Positions 16,460-23,854 of a DNA stretch of 64,000 nt are shown piece by piece. The position numbers and the translations under genes are program-made. Below the pieces are notes generated by a model. The model saw only the letters and a program-made list of their open reading frames with translations. It had not been told where the DNA came from and ran no database searches. Source of the DNA: Proteiniclasticum sp043951855 (GTDB lineage: Bacteria > Bacillota > Clostridia > Clostridiales > Clostridiaceae); assembly GCF_043951855.1 (NCBI RefSeq), contig NZ_JBINJW010000006.1, forward strand, positions 69,207 to 133,206. Reading direction: 5' to 3'. Numbering within the stretch: position 1 is the stretch's first letter; each line of letters opens with the position of its first letter.

Positions 16460-17233
16460 ATGATTTTTGATACACACATGCACACGGAACTTTCATTTGA
16501 TTCCAGTGAGCAGATCACGAAGATTTTAGAAGAAGCGGCAGTGAAAAATCTGGGTGTGATCACAACAGAACATAAGGATCTCAATTACCTGGAGGTCGGT
16601 GGATTCCCCATTGATTTTGATGTGGATGAATACTTCAGGCTCTATGAGAAGTACAGAAGTGATACCTATCTTATGGGCATCGAACTAGGCCTTGACAGAA
16701 GATACACGGATAAAATAAGAGAAATACAAGAAAAATATGATTTCGATATTGTCATCGGTTCACTGCATACAATGGACGGAATCAATTTATCTTCCAGAAA
16801 ATACTTTAAGTCTCAGAACGAAAAAGATTTCTACAGGACATATCTCAGGTATGCGGAAGAAATGGTTCGGGACAGTTCGTTTATTGATGCTCTGGCACAT
16901 TTCGATTATCCGACCCGGTACTCCGGATTTTCGGAGCTTCGTTATGAGGCGTATGAGAAGGAACTGAGCGCACTATTCAAAACGATGGTCAGGGAAGATG
17001 TGACACTGGAAATCAATCTGAAAAGACCTCTGATTGGGGAAGTGTATCATTCTTTCAGAAGTATCTATAAAGGGTATTATGAGAATGGTGGTCGTTATGT
17101 GACACTGGCTTCTGACGCCCATGTTGCAGAGGACATCGGAAGAAATTTTGATGAAGCCATTAAACTTGCTGATGATATCGGACTGGAAATCTGCTATTAT
17201 AAAAATAGAAAAAGAGTCCTTTGTGACCGATGA
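16460..17233 (+). CDS. PHP-domain histidinol-phosphatase family protein
   Basis: A metal-dependent phosphoesterase of the PHP superfamily, 257 aa, closest in layout to histidinol-phosphatase HisK/HisJ, which removes phosphate from L-histidinol phosphate. Metal ligands are visible: DTHMHTELSFDS (residues 4-15), the His in TTEHKD, GIELGLD, GSLHTMDG, LAHFDYP and SDAHV near the end. No other his genes are in the window, so histidine synthesis is inferred from family only; other PHP phosphoesterases look similar. I start at the ATG at 16460, eight bases after AAGGAAG, not at the ATG at 16433. Confidence 0.8.
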   Translation: MIFDTHMHTELSFDSSEQITKILEEAAVKNLGVITTEHKDLNYLEVGGFPIDFDVDEYFRLYEKYRSDTYLMGIELGLDRRYTDKIREIQEKYDFDIVIGSLHTMDGINLSSRKYFKSQNEKDFYRTYLRYAEEMVRDSSFIDALAHFDYPTRYSGFSELRYEAYEKELSALFKTMVREDVTLEINLKRPLIGEVYHSFRSIYKGYYENGGRYVTLASDAHVAEDIGRNFDEAIKLADDIGLEICYYKNRKRVLCDR

Positions 17234-17284
17234 TGAACGACAAACAGGAAGAAGGTGGAGCGTATCAACTAGAGTAAGATCGTA

Positions 17285-17716
17285 CTGAACGAGCTATTAG
17301 TAGATTTATTCCATGACATTTTGGAGATTGAAGAAAAATCGCTTCGTGATAACGGAAGTGATCTCACAATTACAGAAATGCATACAATACATGCAGTAGG
17401 TGATGAGAGACCTAGAACCATGACTGAAATTTCACGGGATCTGAACATCACCATGGGCACACTGACAACAGGTGTGGATAAGCTGATCAAAAAAGGCTAT
17501 CTTTTGAGAAAAAGAACAGAAGAAGACAAACGCGTCGTTCTTGTGGAGCTGACGGATAAAGGGATGGAAGCGAAGAAGATGCATGATGCATTTCATCAGG
17601 ATATGATCGCCAGTGTCATTGAAACTCTGAATGAAGAAGAAGAGTCAATACTGATTCAGGCGCTGGAGAAACTCATCGGTTTTTTTGATGGAAAGTATCG
17701 GAATACAAAAGAATAA
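17285..17716 (+). CDS. MarR family regulator, FabT-like, start unclear
   Basis: A winged-helix repressor of the MarR family. LTITEMHTIHAVG, MTEISRDLNITMGTLTTGVDKLIKKGYLLRKRTEEDKR (recognition helix and wing) and the C-terminal dimer helix match the FabT group that controls fatty acid synthesis, though no fab genes are nearby. The frame is open only from 17273, after an in-frame TAG at 17270-17272. Homologues begin a few residues before LNELLVDLFHDIL, where no ATG, GTG or TTG exists; the first such codon, TTG at 17321, would cut off that helix. I use a CTG at 17285 as the least bad start. A GTG at 17255 followed by five codons and the TAG is an alternative. Confidence 0.68.
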   Translation: MNELLVDLFHDILEIEEKSLRDNGSDLTITEMHTIHAVGDERPRTMTEISRDLNITMGTLTTGVDKLIKKGYLLRKRTEEDKRVVLVELTDKGMEAKKMHDAFHQDMIASVIETLNEEEESILIQALEKLIGFFDGKYRNTKE

Positions 17717-17726
17717 GAGAAATGAG

Positions 17727-17748
17727 AGGGAAAAGTTCGCTTTTCCCT
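17727..17748 (+). other. Hairpin with TTCG loop between marR and the phosphatase gene
   Basis: AGGGAAAAG (17727-17735) and CTTTTCCCT (17740-17748) flank a TTCG tetraloop. There is no T-run, so it may stabilise mRNA ends or reduce readthrough and is not a standard terminator. Confidence 0.55.
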
Positions 17749-17772
17749 ATTCTTATAGTGGGAGGGATATAT

Positions 17773-18405
17773 TTGGAAGTGCTTTTTGTACGCCATGGTG
17801 AGTCGGAAGCCAATGTACTGGAACTTATGTATGGTTCCAGTGACTACAGACTTACGGAAAATGGAAAGGAACAGGCCCGCAAAGCGGGGAAGATGATAGA
17901 GAAAATGGGCTTTACGCCAGATGCGTTATTCGTATCCTCTCTATCTAGAACACACGAGACACTGGAGAACATGGGTTATAGCTTAAGCAATGCGATTTCA
18001 GATCAAAGACTGGATGAGAGACATCTGGGAGATCTGGAAGGGGTGGAGTATCATATGCTCCATAAAGAGAATCCGGATCTTTTTGTGGAATGGAATGAAG
18101 ACTGGCTTCATTACAAGCCTGGCGGTGGAGAAAGTCATTTTGCTTTTGAGAAACGAGTTGCCTCATTTCTCAAGGACCTTCAGGAAAAATACACAAATGG
18201 AGAGCGGATTCTTGTAGTCTGTCATGGGGGAACCATGAAGACGATTTTTTCACATGTGTTCATGCATGGTGCAGATTCATTTTTCAATATTGAAATCTAC
18301 AACTGTTCCATCATGAGGCTGAAGAAACACAGGGACAGATTTGTCTTTGATGCGCTCTATAATATTGATGATTACTTCGGAGAGAAAAAAGGGGCGGAAA
18401 AATGA
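17773..18405 (+). CDS. Histidine phosphatase family protein (phosphoglycerate mutase-like), 210 aa
   Basis: A soluble phosphatase of the two-His branch-1 superfamily. The phospho-histidine motif is RHGES with His9, near the very start; other landmarks are YGSSDYRLTENGKEQA, the Ser/Arg pair in VSSLSRTHET, DERHLGDLEG and the second catalytic His in VVCHGGTMK. Members include phosphoglycerate mutase, cobalamin/alpha-ribazole phosphatase and broad phosphatases; the substrate is not clear. The start is TTG at 17773 after GGGAGGG; an in-frame ATG at 17722 would run through the hairpin and is rejected. Its stop overlaps the aroD ATG by four bases (ATGA). Confidence 0.85.
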   Translation: MEVLFVRHGESEANVLELMYGSSDYRLTENGKEQARKAGKMIEKMGFTPDALFVSSLSRTHETLENMGYSLSNAISDQRLDERHLGDLEGVEYHMLHKENPDLFVEWNEDWLHYKPGGGESHFAFEKRVASFLKDLQEKYTNGERILVVCHGGTMKTIFSHVFMHGADSFFNIEIYNCSIMRLKKHRDRFVFDALYNIDDYFGEKKGAEK

Positions 18406-19181
18406 AAGCTCTGAAAATCGGTGAAGCTATTTTCGATGATGGTTCATTCAACATCTGTGTCACTTTGACACCAGGAACGGTTGAAGAGCTGAGAAGAGAT
18501 CTTAAGACACTACGTGGCAAAGAATTCTCCATCATAGAATGGAGGGCGGATTACCTGCTTTTAACTGCCAGACTTTCCGAAGAAATCGAAACAGGCATCA
18601 GACTGATTAAAGAAGCAGTCCCTGAAAAGCCGCTGATCTTCACTTATCGATGGAAAGAAGAAGGAGGACAGACATCACTTGATCCGAAAGAACTGCTCAG
18701 GATACGGAGAGTTGTGGTGAAACAGAATCTTGCTGACATCCTGGATATTGAAATGCACTGGTTTCGAAGTGCACAGAATGAGGAAAATCTGGATGCGTAC
18801 TTTGCGCTTGTGGCTCAGGCAAAGGAACTGGGGATGAGCGTACTCCTGTCATGGCATGATTTTCAAAAGACGCCTGACGAGGAAAGCCTGCTGCGCATCC
18901 TGAGAACACAGGAGAAGCTAGGAGCAGATATAGCTAAAATTGCTGTATTTGCCGTGGTGAAGAACGATCGGGAACGACTGATGACTGCTTCTAGAAATGG
19001 AGCACAATCTCTCGGCATTCCTCATATCGCACTTTCCATGGGGGATCTGGGAAAGAGATCCAGATATGACAAGAAAAGTTCGATGACCTGCGTCACTTTT
19101 GCTCCGGTTCATAATCCATCAGCACCAGGTCAGCTAACGCTTGACGAACTGAAGGAGAGGCTGAATGAAGAGTCGGAATAG
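18402..19181 (+). CDS. aroD: 3-dehydroquinate dehydratase, type I
   Basis: Third enzyme of the shikimate pathway; removes water from 3-dehydroquinate through a Schiff base. The 259-residue chain has the type I fold landmarks: EWRADYL (about residue 46), PLIFTYRWKEEGG, the catalytic His152 in LLSWHDFQ, the Schiff-base Lys179 in ADIAKIAV, and the C-terminal SAPGQL. It is translationally coupled to the histidine phosphatase gene upstream (ATGA overlap). The next shikimate gene, aroE, is far away at 47952, so aromatic genes are scattered in this genome. Confidence 0.95.
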   Translation: MKALKIGEAIFDDGSFNICVTLTPGTVEELRRDLKTLRGKEFSIIEWRADYLLLTARLSEEIETGIRLIKEAVPEKPLIFTYRWKEEGGQTSLDPKELLRIRRVVVKQNLADILDIEMHWFRSAQNEENLDAYFALVAQAKELGMSVLLSWHDFQKTPDEESLLRILRTQEKLGADIAKIAVFAVVKNDRERLMTASRNGAQSLGIPHIALSMGDLGKRSRYDKKSSMTCVTFAPVHNPSAPGQLTLDELKERLNEESE

Positions 19182-19216
19182 GAAATAGTTCAAATCTGTA
19201 TTGGGGGGTGAGAGTG

Positions 19217-21649
19217 GTGCTGAAACATCAGAGTCTGATCAGCAGCATGACACTAGAAGAGAAAATAAGATTAACTTCGGGGAAAGATAACTGGAGAACC
19301 GTGGAAATGAAACATCTGGGGATTCCTAAAATAACGCTCAGCGACGGACCGCATGGATTGAGGCACCAGGAGGAAGACCAGGATCATCTCGGCATCAACG
19401 AAAGTAATCCTTCCACCTGTTTTCCGCTGGCATCTCTTACAGCGGCTTCTTTTGATGAAGATCTTCTCTATGAAATGGGCAGAGCCATAGGATATGAAGC
19501 ACTGTGTCAGGATGTTCAGGTCGTTCTGGGACCAGGTGTCAACATAAAGAGGAACCCTCTCTGCGGGAGGAATTTTGAGTATTTCTCTGAGGATCCCTGC
19601 CTTTCCGCTAAGCTTGGAACCGCATGGATCAGAGGCGTTCAGAGTATGGGTGTTGGAGCCAGCCTGAAGCATTTTGCCATGAACAATCAGGAAAGCAACA
19701 GAATGAAGTCAGATAGTCTCGTAGACAGAAAGGCCATGCATGATATTTATCTCAAGTCCTTTGAAGGTCCGGTGAAGGAGGGTAAGCCTTATACAGTGAT
19801 GGGTTCCTATAATCTGATTGATGGAATCTATGCCTGTGAACATCCATATCTGCTGAACGATGTGCTGAGAGAGAAATTCGGTTTTGAAGGAGTGCTTGTG
19901 ACAGACTGGTCTGCCATGAACGATAAGAAAGCCTCCTTTATGGCTGGTCTTGACCTGGAAATGCCAGGTGGGGCAGTGTATTTTGATGAAGAAGTCCGAG
20001 AAGCGATATTGACGGGTAAGATGGAGGAAAAGTATCTGGATCAGTCTGTGGATCGCATATTGGATCTTGTCTTCAGAACCCGTAATAGCAGAGAGAAAAT
20101 GCTAGCAGAGTATGGTCCTCTTGATAAAAATTCCGTGGACAGGGAGAAACATCATGAACTGTCAAGGAGAATAGCAAGAGAGTCCATGGTTCTTCTGAAA
20201 AATGAACTGGGTATTCTGCCTCTTGAAAAGGAAAGCATGCACAGGCTCATCATCACAGGTGCTCTGGCTGAAAAACCCAGGTATCAGGGCGCAGGCAGCT
20301 CACATATCAATCCCTACAAAGTGACATCATTACGGGATGGGTTAGATGAAAAAGGTATCAAGTATACATTTTTCCAGGGATACTCTCTGATGGATGAAGA
20401 ACAGGAGGAGGGCCTAGAGGAAGAAATTCTTTCAGTCATAGAAGAGGATGACATCGTTCTGGTGGCTGCAGGGCTTCCTGACGAGTATGAATCAGAAGGA
20501 TTTGACAGAGAGCATATGAGGCTTCCAACGCAGCAGAATGAACTGATCTTACAGCTTACAAAGAAGAGCAGGAAAGTCATAGTACTGCTCTATTCAGGTG
20601 CTCCAGTTGAAATGCCCTGGGCTGATGAAGTGGCGGCGATTCTCAATTGCTATCTTCCCGGACAGGCTGGGGGAGAAGCGGCTGCAGATCTTCTCTTTGG
20701 AGAATTCAGCCCTTGCGGAAAACTTCCTGAGACCTTGCCACATCGATACGAAGATCATGTGACATCTGAAATATACGGGATTGAAAATTATCAGGTTGAA
20801 TACAGGGAAGGAATTTATGTCGGATACAGATACTTTGACAAGGCGGGAAAGCAAGTCCGTTTTCCTTTCGGGCATGGTCTTTCCTATACGGAGTTCCAGT
20901 ATGAAGAGCTTTCTCTATCCCAGTATGAAATCCGGATGGATAAAGAGGAGGAAGTGACTGTTTCATTCAGACTTCGAAATATCGGTGAAAGGGAAGGGAA
21001 GGAAATCTCTCAGCTGTATATTGAAAGAATGGATCAGGAAGGATATGTCGTAAAGAAGTCCCTGAAGGGCTTTAAAAAGACTTCGCTGAGGCCTGGCGAA
21101 GAGAAAATCATTGAGATAAAGCTTCAAACTGAAGATTTCTGTGAGTATGATCTTAAACTTGAAAAAGAGGTGCTTTATGAAGGGCGGTACATGATTCATA
21201 TCGGTTCCTCTTCTCAGGAACTCAGATTGACTGGTGAGATCAAGTCTCGAGGGATCCACCTGGACAAAGCTGAAGTTCCGCAGTACTATGCTAGACTCGA
21301 TGGAAAACCATCGAGAAGTGCGTTTGAAGCCCTGAAAGGGATCCGCATCCGGAAAACGGAGATTGGGAAACCTTTTACAGTGAACAATACACTCTATGAG
21401 ATGAAAGATGCGCTGCAGATGAGAATTGTCATGAAGATTATGAAAAGAATGCTCGCAGATGCAACTGGAGTGAAGAGTGAAAAAGACAATGCCTATAAAG
21501 TGGTCTACTCCATGTTCATGCATACGCCGATCAAAAGACTGTCGCTGGTATCTCCGGATAAAATGCCGAAATACCTTGGAGAATCCATTGTTCATATTGC
21601 CAATGGAGAATTTCTCAAGGCGGCAAAAAAAGCGAGAGATAAAAAATAG
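19217..21649 (+). CDS. Glycoside hydrolase family 3 (beta-glucosidase type), 810 aa
   Basis: A retaining exo-glycosidase that would remove terminal beta-linked sugars. Domains in order: GH3 N-terminal TIM barrel (about 12-300) with the nucleophile Asp230 in VTDWSAM and LKHFAMNNQE, GH3 C-terminal alpha/beta sandwich (about 320-555), a fibronectin III-like domain (about 575-670), and an extra C-terminal helical part (about 685-810) found in many clostridial members. There is no signal peptide, so it acts in the cytoplasm on imported sugars, but no transporter is adjacent. Three GTG codons are in frame; GGGGGTGA at 19204-19211 favours GTG 19217. Confidence 0.9.
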   Translation: MLKHQSLISSMTLEEKIRLTSGKDNWRTVEMKHLGIPKITLSDGPHGLRHQEEDQDHLGINESNPSTCFPLASLTAASFDEDLLYEMGRAIGYEALCQDVQVVLGPGVNIKRNPLCGRNFEYFSEDPCLSAKLGTAWIRGVQSMGVGASLKHFAMNNQESNRMKSDSLVDRKAMHDIYLKSFEGPVKEGKPYTVMGSYNLIDGIYACEHPYLLNDVLREKFGFEGVLVTDWSAMNDKKASFMAGLDLEMPGGAVYFDEEVREAILTGKMEEKYLDQSVDRILDLVFRTRNSREKMLAEYGPLDKNSVDREKHHELSRRIARESMVLLKNELGILPLEKESMHRLIITGALAEKPRYQGAGSSHINPYKVTSLRDGLDEKGIKYTFFQGYSLMDEEQEEGLEEEILSVIEEDDIVLVAAGLPDEYESEGFDREHMRLPTQQNELILQLTKKSRKVIVLLYSGAPVEMPWADEVAAILNCYLPGQAGGEAAADLLFGEFSPCGKLPETLPHRYEDHVTSEIYGIENYQVEYREGIYVGYRYFDKAGKQVRFPFGHGLSYTEFQYEELSLSQYEIRMDKEEEVTVSFRLRNIGEREGKEISQLYIERMDQEGYVVKKSLKGFKKTSLRPGEEKIIEIKLQTEDFCEYDLKLEKEVLYEGRYMIHIGSSSQELRLTGEIKSRGIHLDKAEVPQYYARLDGKPSRSAFEALKGIRIRKTEIGKPFTVNNTLYEMKDALQMRIVMKIMKRMLADATGVKSEKDNAYKVVYSMFMHTPIKRLSLVSPDKMPKYLGESIVHIANGEFLKAAKKARDKK

Positions 21650-21681
21650 ACAACTGGAACCGATAGTCTTGGCCTGAACTG

Positions 21682-21730
21682 AAAGAAACCTGGAAGAGCG
21701 CATGTTAGAATGCGCCTTTCAGGTTTCTTT
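21682..21730. terminator. Terminator after the GH3 gene, overlapping the opposing gene end
   Basis: An 11-bp outer stem (AAAGAAACCTG 21682-21692 with 21720-21730) encloses an inner GCGCAT/ATGCGC stem (21698-21703, 21710-21715). The right arm contains the last codons of the minus-strand gene at 21719-21958. Confidence 0.7.
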
Positions 21731-21958
21731 GTCCTTGTTTTCAGTTTCTGTCTGAGGGCTTGAGTCCTCACTATGTTCCTTCTGGAATTTCCTGGCTTCC
21801 TTTGCCATTTCCAATGCTTTGCTTCTGGCTTCTTTGGCTTTTCTGCGTCGTTCTTTCTGGTATTCGATATCCGGCTTATAAGCCAGATAAAGTCCGGAGA
21901 CGATACCGACGTAGATCAGGATGCCTGCAAGAAGTCCGATAATATATTTTGTTTCCAT
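21719..21958 (-). CDS. Small membrane protein with charged helix, 79 aa
   Basis: A protein of unknown function with one membrane segment (about residues 5-26, YIIGLLAGILIYVGIVSGLYLAY), followed by a long, strongly charged helix (about 30-62, rich in Lys/Arg/Glu/Ala with heptad-like spacing) and an acidic polar tail. It looks like a membrane-tethered coiled coil facing the cytoplasm (positive residues after the segment). The ATG at 21958 has only a weak GGTGAT site upstream. It converges on the GH3 gene and its stop lies inside that gene's terminator stem. I recognise no family. Confidence 0.65.
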   Translation of the reverse strand: METKYIIGLLAGILIYVGIVSGLYLAYKPDIEYQKERRRKAKEARSKALEMAKEARKFQKEHSEDSSPQTETENKDKET

Positions 21959-21991
21959 ATGATCACCATACCTTGATTCATTATAACATCT

Positions 21992-22018
21992 CTTAAGAAG
22001 CTTAAGAAGCTTAAAGAA
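21992..22018 (+). repeat. Tandem CTTAAGAAG repeat
   Basis: CTTAAGAAG occurs twice in a row (21992-22000, 22001-22009) followed by a third, imperfect copy CTTAAAGAA (22010-22018). It lies directly upstream of the rarA promoter and could be a binding site or a replication-slippage tract. Confidence 0.6.
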
Positions 22019-22034
22019 GAAAAATCGGAAAACG

Positions 22035-22043
22035 TGGTATAAT
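22035..22043 (+). promoter_or_regulatory. Extended -10 promoter of rarA
   Basis: TGGTATAAT (22035-22043) is an extended -10 (TGn-TATAAT) with no good -35. The transcript would start near 22050, giving a leader of about 15 bases. Confidence 0.55.
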
Positions 22044-22064
22044 TTTAGTTGGGTGATGAAAAAT

Positions 22065-23333
22065 ATGGAACCTTTAGCAAGTAAACTAAGACCTAAAAAT
22101 CTGGATGAAGTACTGGGTCAGAAACATCTCATCGGAGAAGGAAAAATCCTATCCAGCATGGTGAAGAGCGGAAGCCTCATGAATATGATTTTCTACGGTC
22201 CTCCTGGAATCGGGAAGACTACTGTAGCAAGGCTTCTGGCAGATCTTACGGACAGGAAATTCATCAGTCTCAATGCTTCGACGGATTCCCTGAAAGATGT
22301 GAAGAACGCCTTGGAAGAACTGAATATGTTCATGGGGCAAAAAGGACTTTTACTGTATATTGATGAAATTCATTTATTCAATCGGCGCAATCAGCAGGTG
22401 CTTCTGGATTACATGGAAAACGGGAAGATCATTCTGGTGGGATCCACCACGGAGAATCCCCATTTTGCAGTATTCAAAGCGCTTCTTTCCAGAGCCATGG
22501 TGGTGGAATTCAAACCGCTGGAGTTTAAAGATATTCTTGACGGCATGGATAGAGCCCTTACGTTCTATAAAGAAGAAAAGGGCTTGAAGGAAGTTTTGAT
22601 TTCCAAGGTGTCCATGGACTTCATAGCAAGTCTTGCCAATGGAGATATGAGAAAGGCCATCAATAATCTGGAACTTCTTCTTCTGTCAAAGGACAGAGTG
22701 AATCAGGACCGCATAGAAATCAGCCAGGATGATGTGGAGAATCTGCTGCAGAGGAAAATCATCAATTTCGATATGGATGGAGATTATCATTACGACCTCT
22801 TAAGCGCCTTCCAGAAATCCATCAGAGGCAGTGATGAGAACGCTGCTCTTCTGTATCTGGCGATGCTCCTGAAGGGGGGAGACCTGATTTCTGTGAACCG
22901 CAGACTTCTGGTCATTGCTGCGGAAGACATCGGGCTTGCAAATCCTCAGGCCATTACCATAGTGAAAGCATGTACTGATGCAGCCCTTACGCTGGGCCTG
23001 CCGGAAGCAAGGATTGTACTGGCCCAGGCTGTGATTCTGCTGGCTACCTCACCGAAGTCCAACTCCGTCATTACCGCCATTGATTCGGCCATAAACACGG
23101 TGGACTCGACATCTGTTCTGGAGCTTCCCGCTCATTTGAGAGATGGTCACTATGCGGGAGCCAAGTCTCTGGGGAGAATGCAGAAATATCTTTATCCCCA
23201 CGGGTATAAGAATAATTATGTGAAACAGAACTATATGCCAAAGGGACTGGAAGGTAAAAAGTTCTATGTCACGGGAACCAATAAATATGAAGAAGCGACA
23301 AAAAACTACTGGAAACAGATCAAGGAAGAATAA
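22065..23333 (+). CDS. rarA: Replication-associated recombination ATPase RarA/MgsA
   Basis: AAA+ ATPase that acts at stalled replication forks, related to clamp loaders. The 422-residue protein starts with the family's PLASKLRPKNLDEVLGQKHL segment, then Walker A GPPGIGKTT with Lys51, Walker B LLYIDEIHLFN, sensor 1 GSTTENPHFAV, the Ser-Arg of sensor/arginine finger LLSRAMVVEF, and the C-terminal tetramerisation helices with SPKSNSVITAID. GTG at 22053 and ATG at 22056 are in frame, but GGGTGA at 22051-22056 fits best for the ATG at 22065. It has its own extended -10 promoter and is followed by the iscR promoter. Confidence 0.93.
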   Translation: MEPLASKLRPKNLDEVLGQKHLIGEGKILSSMVKSGSLMNMIFYGPPGIGKTTVARLLADLTDRKFISLNASTDSLKDVKNALEELNMFMGQKGLLLYIDEIHLFNRRNQQVLLDYMENGKIILVGSTTENPHFAVFKALLSRAMVVEFKPLEFKDILDGMDRALTFYKEEKGLKEVLISKVSMDFIASLANGDMRKAINNLELLLLSKDRVNQDRIEISQDDVENLLQRKIINFDMDGDYHYDLLSAFQKSIRGSDENAALLYLAMLLKGGDLISVNRRLLVIAAEDIGLANPQAITIVKACTDAALTLGLPEARIVLAQAVILLATSPKSNSVITAIDSAINTVDSTSVLELPAHLRDGHYAGAKSLGRMQKYLYPHGYKNNYVKQNYMPKGLEGKKFYVTGTNKYEEATKNYWKQIKEE

Positions 23334-23334
23334 G

Positions 23335-23374
23335 TGTCAATAAAGTTGACACAATCACTCGGAATTGATACAAT
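23335..23374 (+). promoter_or_regulatory. iscR promoter with palindrome on the -35
   Basis: TTGACA (23346-23351), 17-base spacer, TACAAT (23369-23374): a near-consensus sigma-A promoter. The -35 is the right half of a perfect inverted repeat TGTCAA-TAAAG-TTGACA (23335-23351). This is where an autorepressor such as IscR would be expected to bind; the binding itself is inference. Confidence 0.85.
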
Positions 23375-23404
23375 TTATGGATGAAATGCCTTGGAGGTGT
23401 AGAA

Positions 23405-23854
23405 GTGAAACTATCAACAAAAGGAAGATACGGTGTCAAAGCGATGATGGATCTGGCGATTCATTACGGCAACAATCCGATTTCGATAAAGAGTATTTCT
23501 GAGCGTCAGGGAATATCAGAATATTATCTGGAACAGCTCTTTGCGCCATTAAGACGAGCAAAACTTGTTAAAAGTGTGAGAGGAGCGCAAGGTGGATATA
23601 TCCTGAACAGACTACCGAAGGAAATCACAGTGCTTGAAATCATGGATGTGCTGGAAGGACCTGTGGAGATCTCGGACTGCCTGACCAATGATGAATGCGA
23701 TTATCTGGAAGCCTGTGCCACAAGAGTGCTATGGGCCAAAATAAGAGATTCCATAAATTCCGTCATGGCAGGCGTTACCCTTCAGGATATGCTCAATGAT
23801 TACAGGAAAATGCAGGCGACGCCGATCAAAGAGGGGATATTTCTGAATGACTGA
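23405..23854 (+). CDS. iscR: Rrf2 family regulator, IscR type
   Basis: A winged-helix transcription regulator, 149 aa, that likely senses iron-sulfur cluster status. The N-terminal MKLSTKGRYGVKAMMDLA and the helix IKSISERQGISEYYLEQLFAPLRRA are typical Rrf2 DNA-binding parts. Three cysteines, Cys92, Cys98 and Cys104 (C-x5-C-x5-C), match the [2Fe-2S] ligands of E. coli IscR exactly in spacing and number. The start is GTG at 23405 after TTGGAGGTG; an in-frame ATG at 23381 would include that ribosome site. It heads the operon iscR-iscS-mnmA and its promoter holds a palindrome that fits autoregulation. Confidence 0.92.
   Translation: MKLSTKGRYGVKAMMDLAIHYGNNPISIKSISERQGISEYYLEQLFAPLRRAKLVKSVRGAQGGYILNRLPKEITVLEIMDVLEGPVEISDCLTNDECDYLEACATRVLWAKIRDSINSVMAGVTLQDMLNDYRKMQATPIKEGIFLND

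Noticed and set aside
17255..17272. Pyrrolysine or other recoding at the in-frame TAG of the MarR gene
   Set aside because: Many genes here end in TAG (for example ftsK, pgsA, mnmA), so TAG is a working stop; no supporting recoding element is visible.
20963..21703. Long open frame on the minus strand inside the GH3 gene
   Set aside because: It is the antisense shadow of a strongly conserved enzyme, without a ribosome site or recognisable domain.
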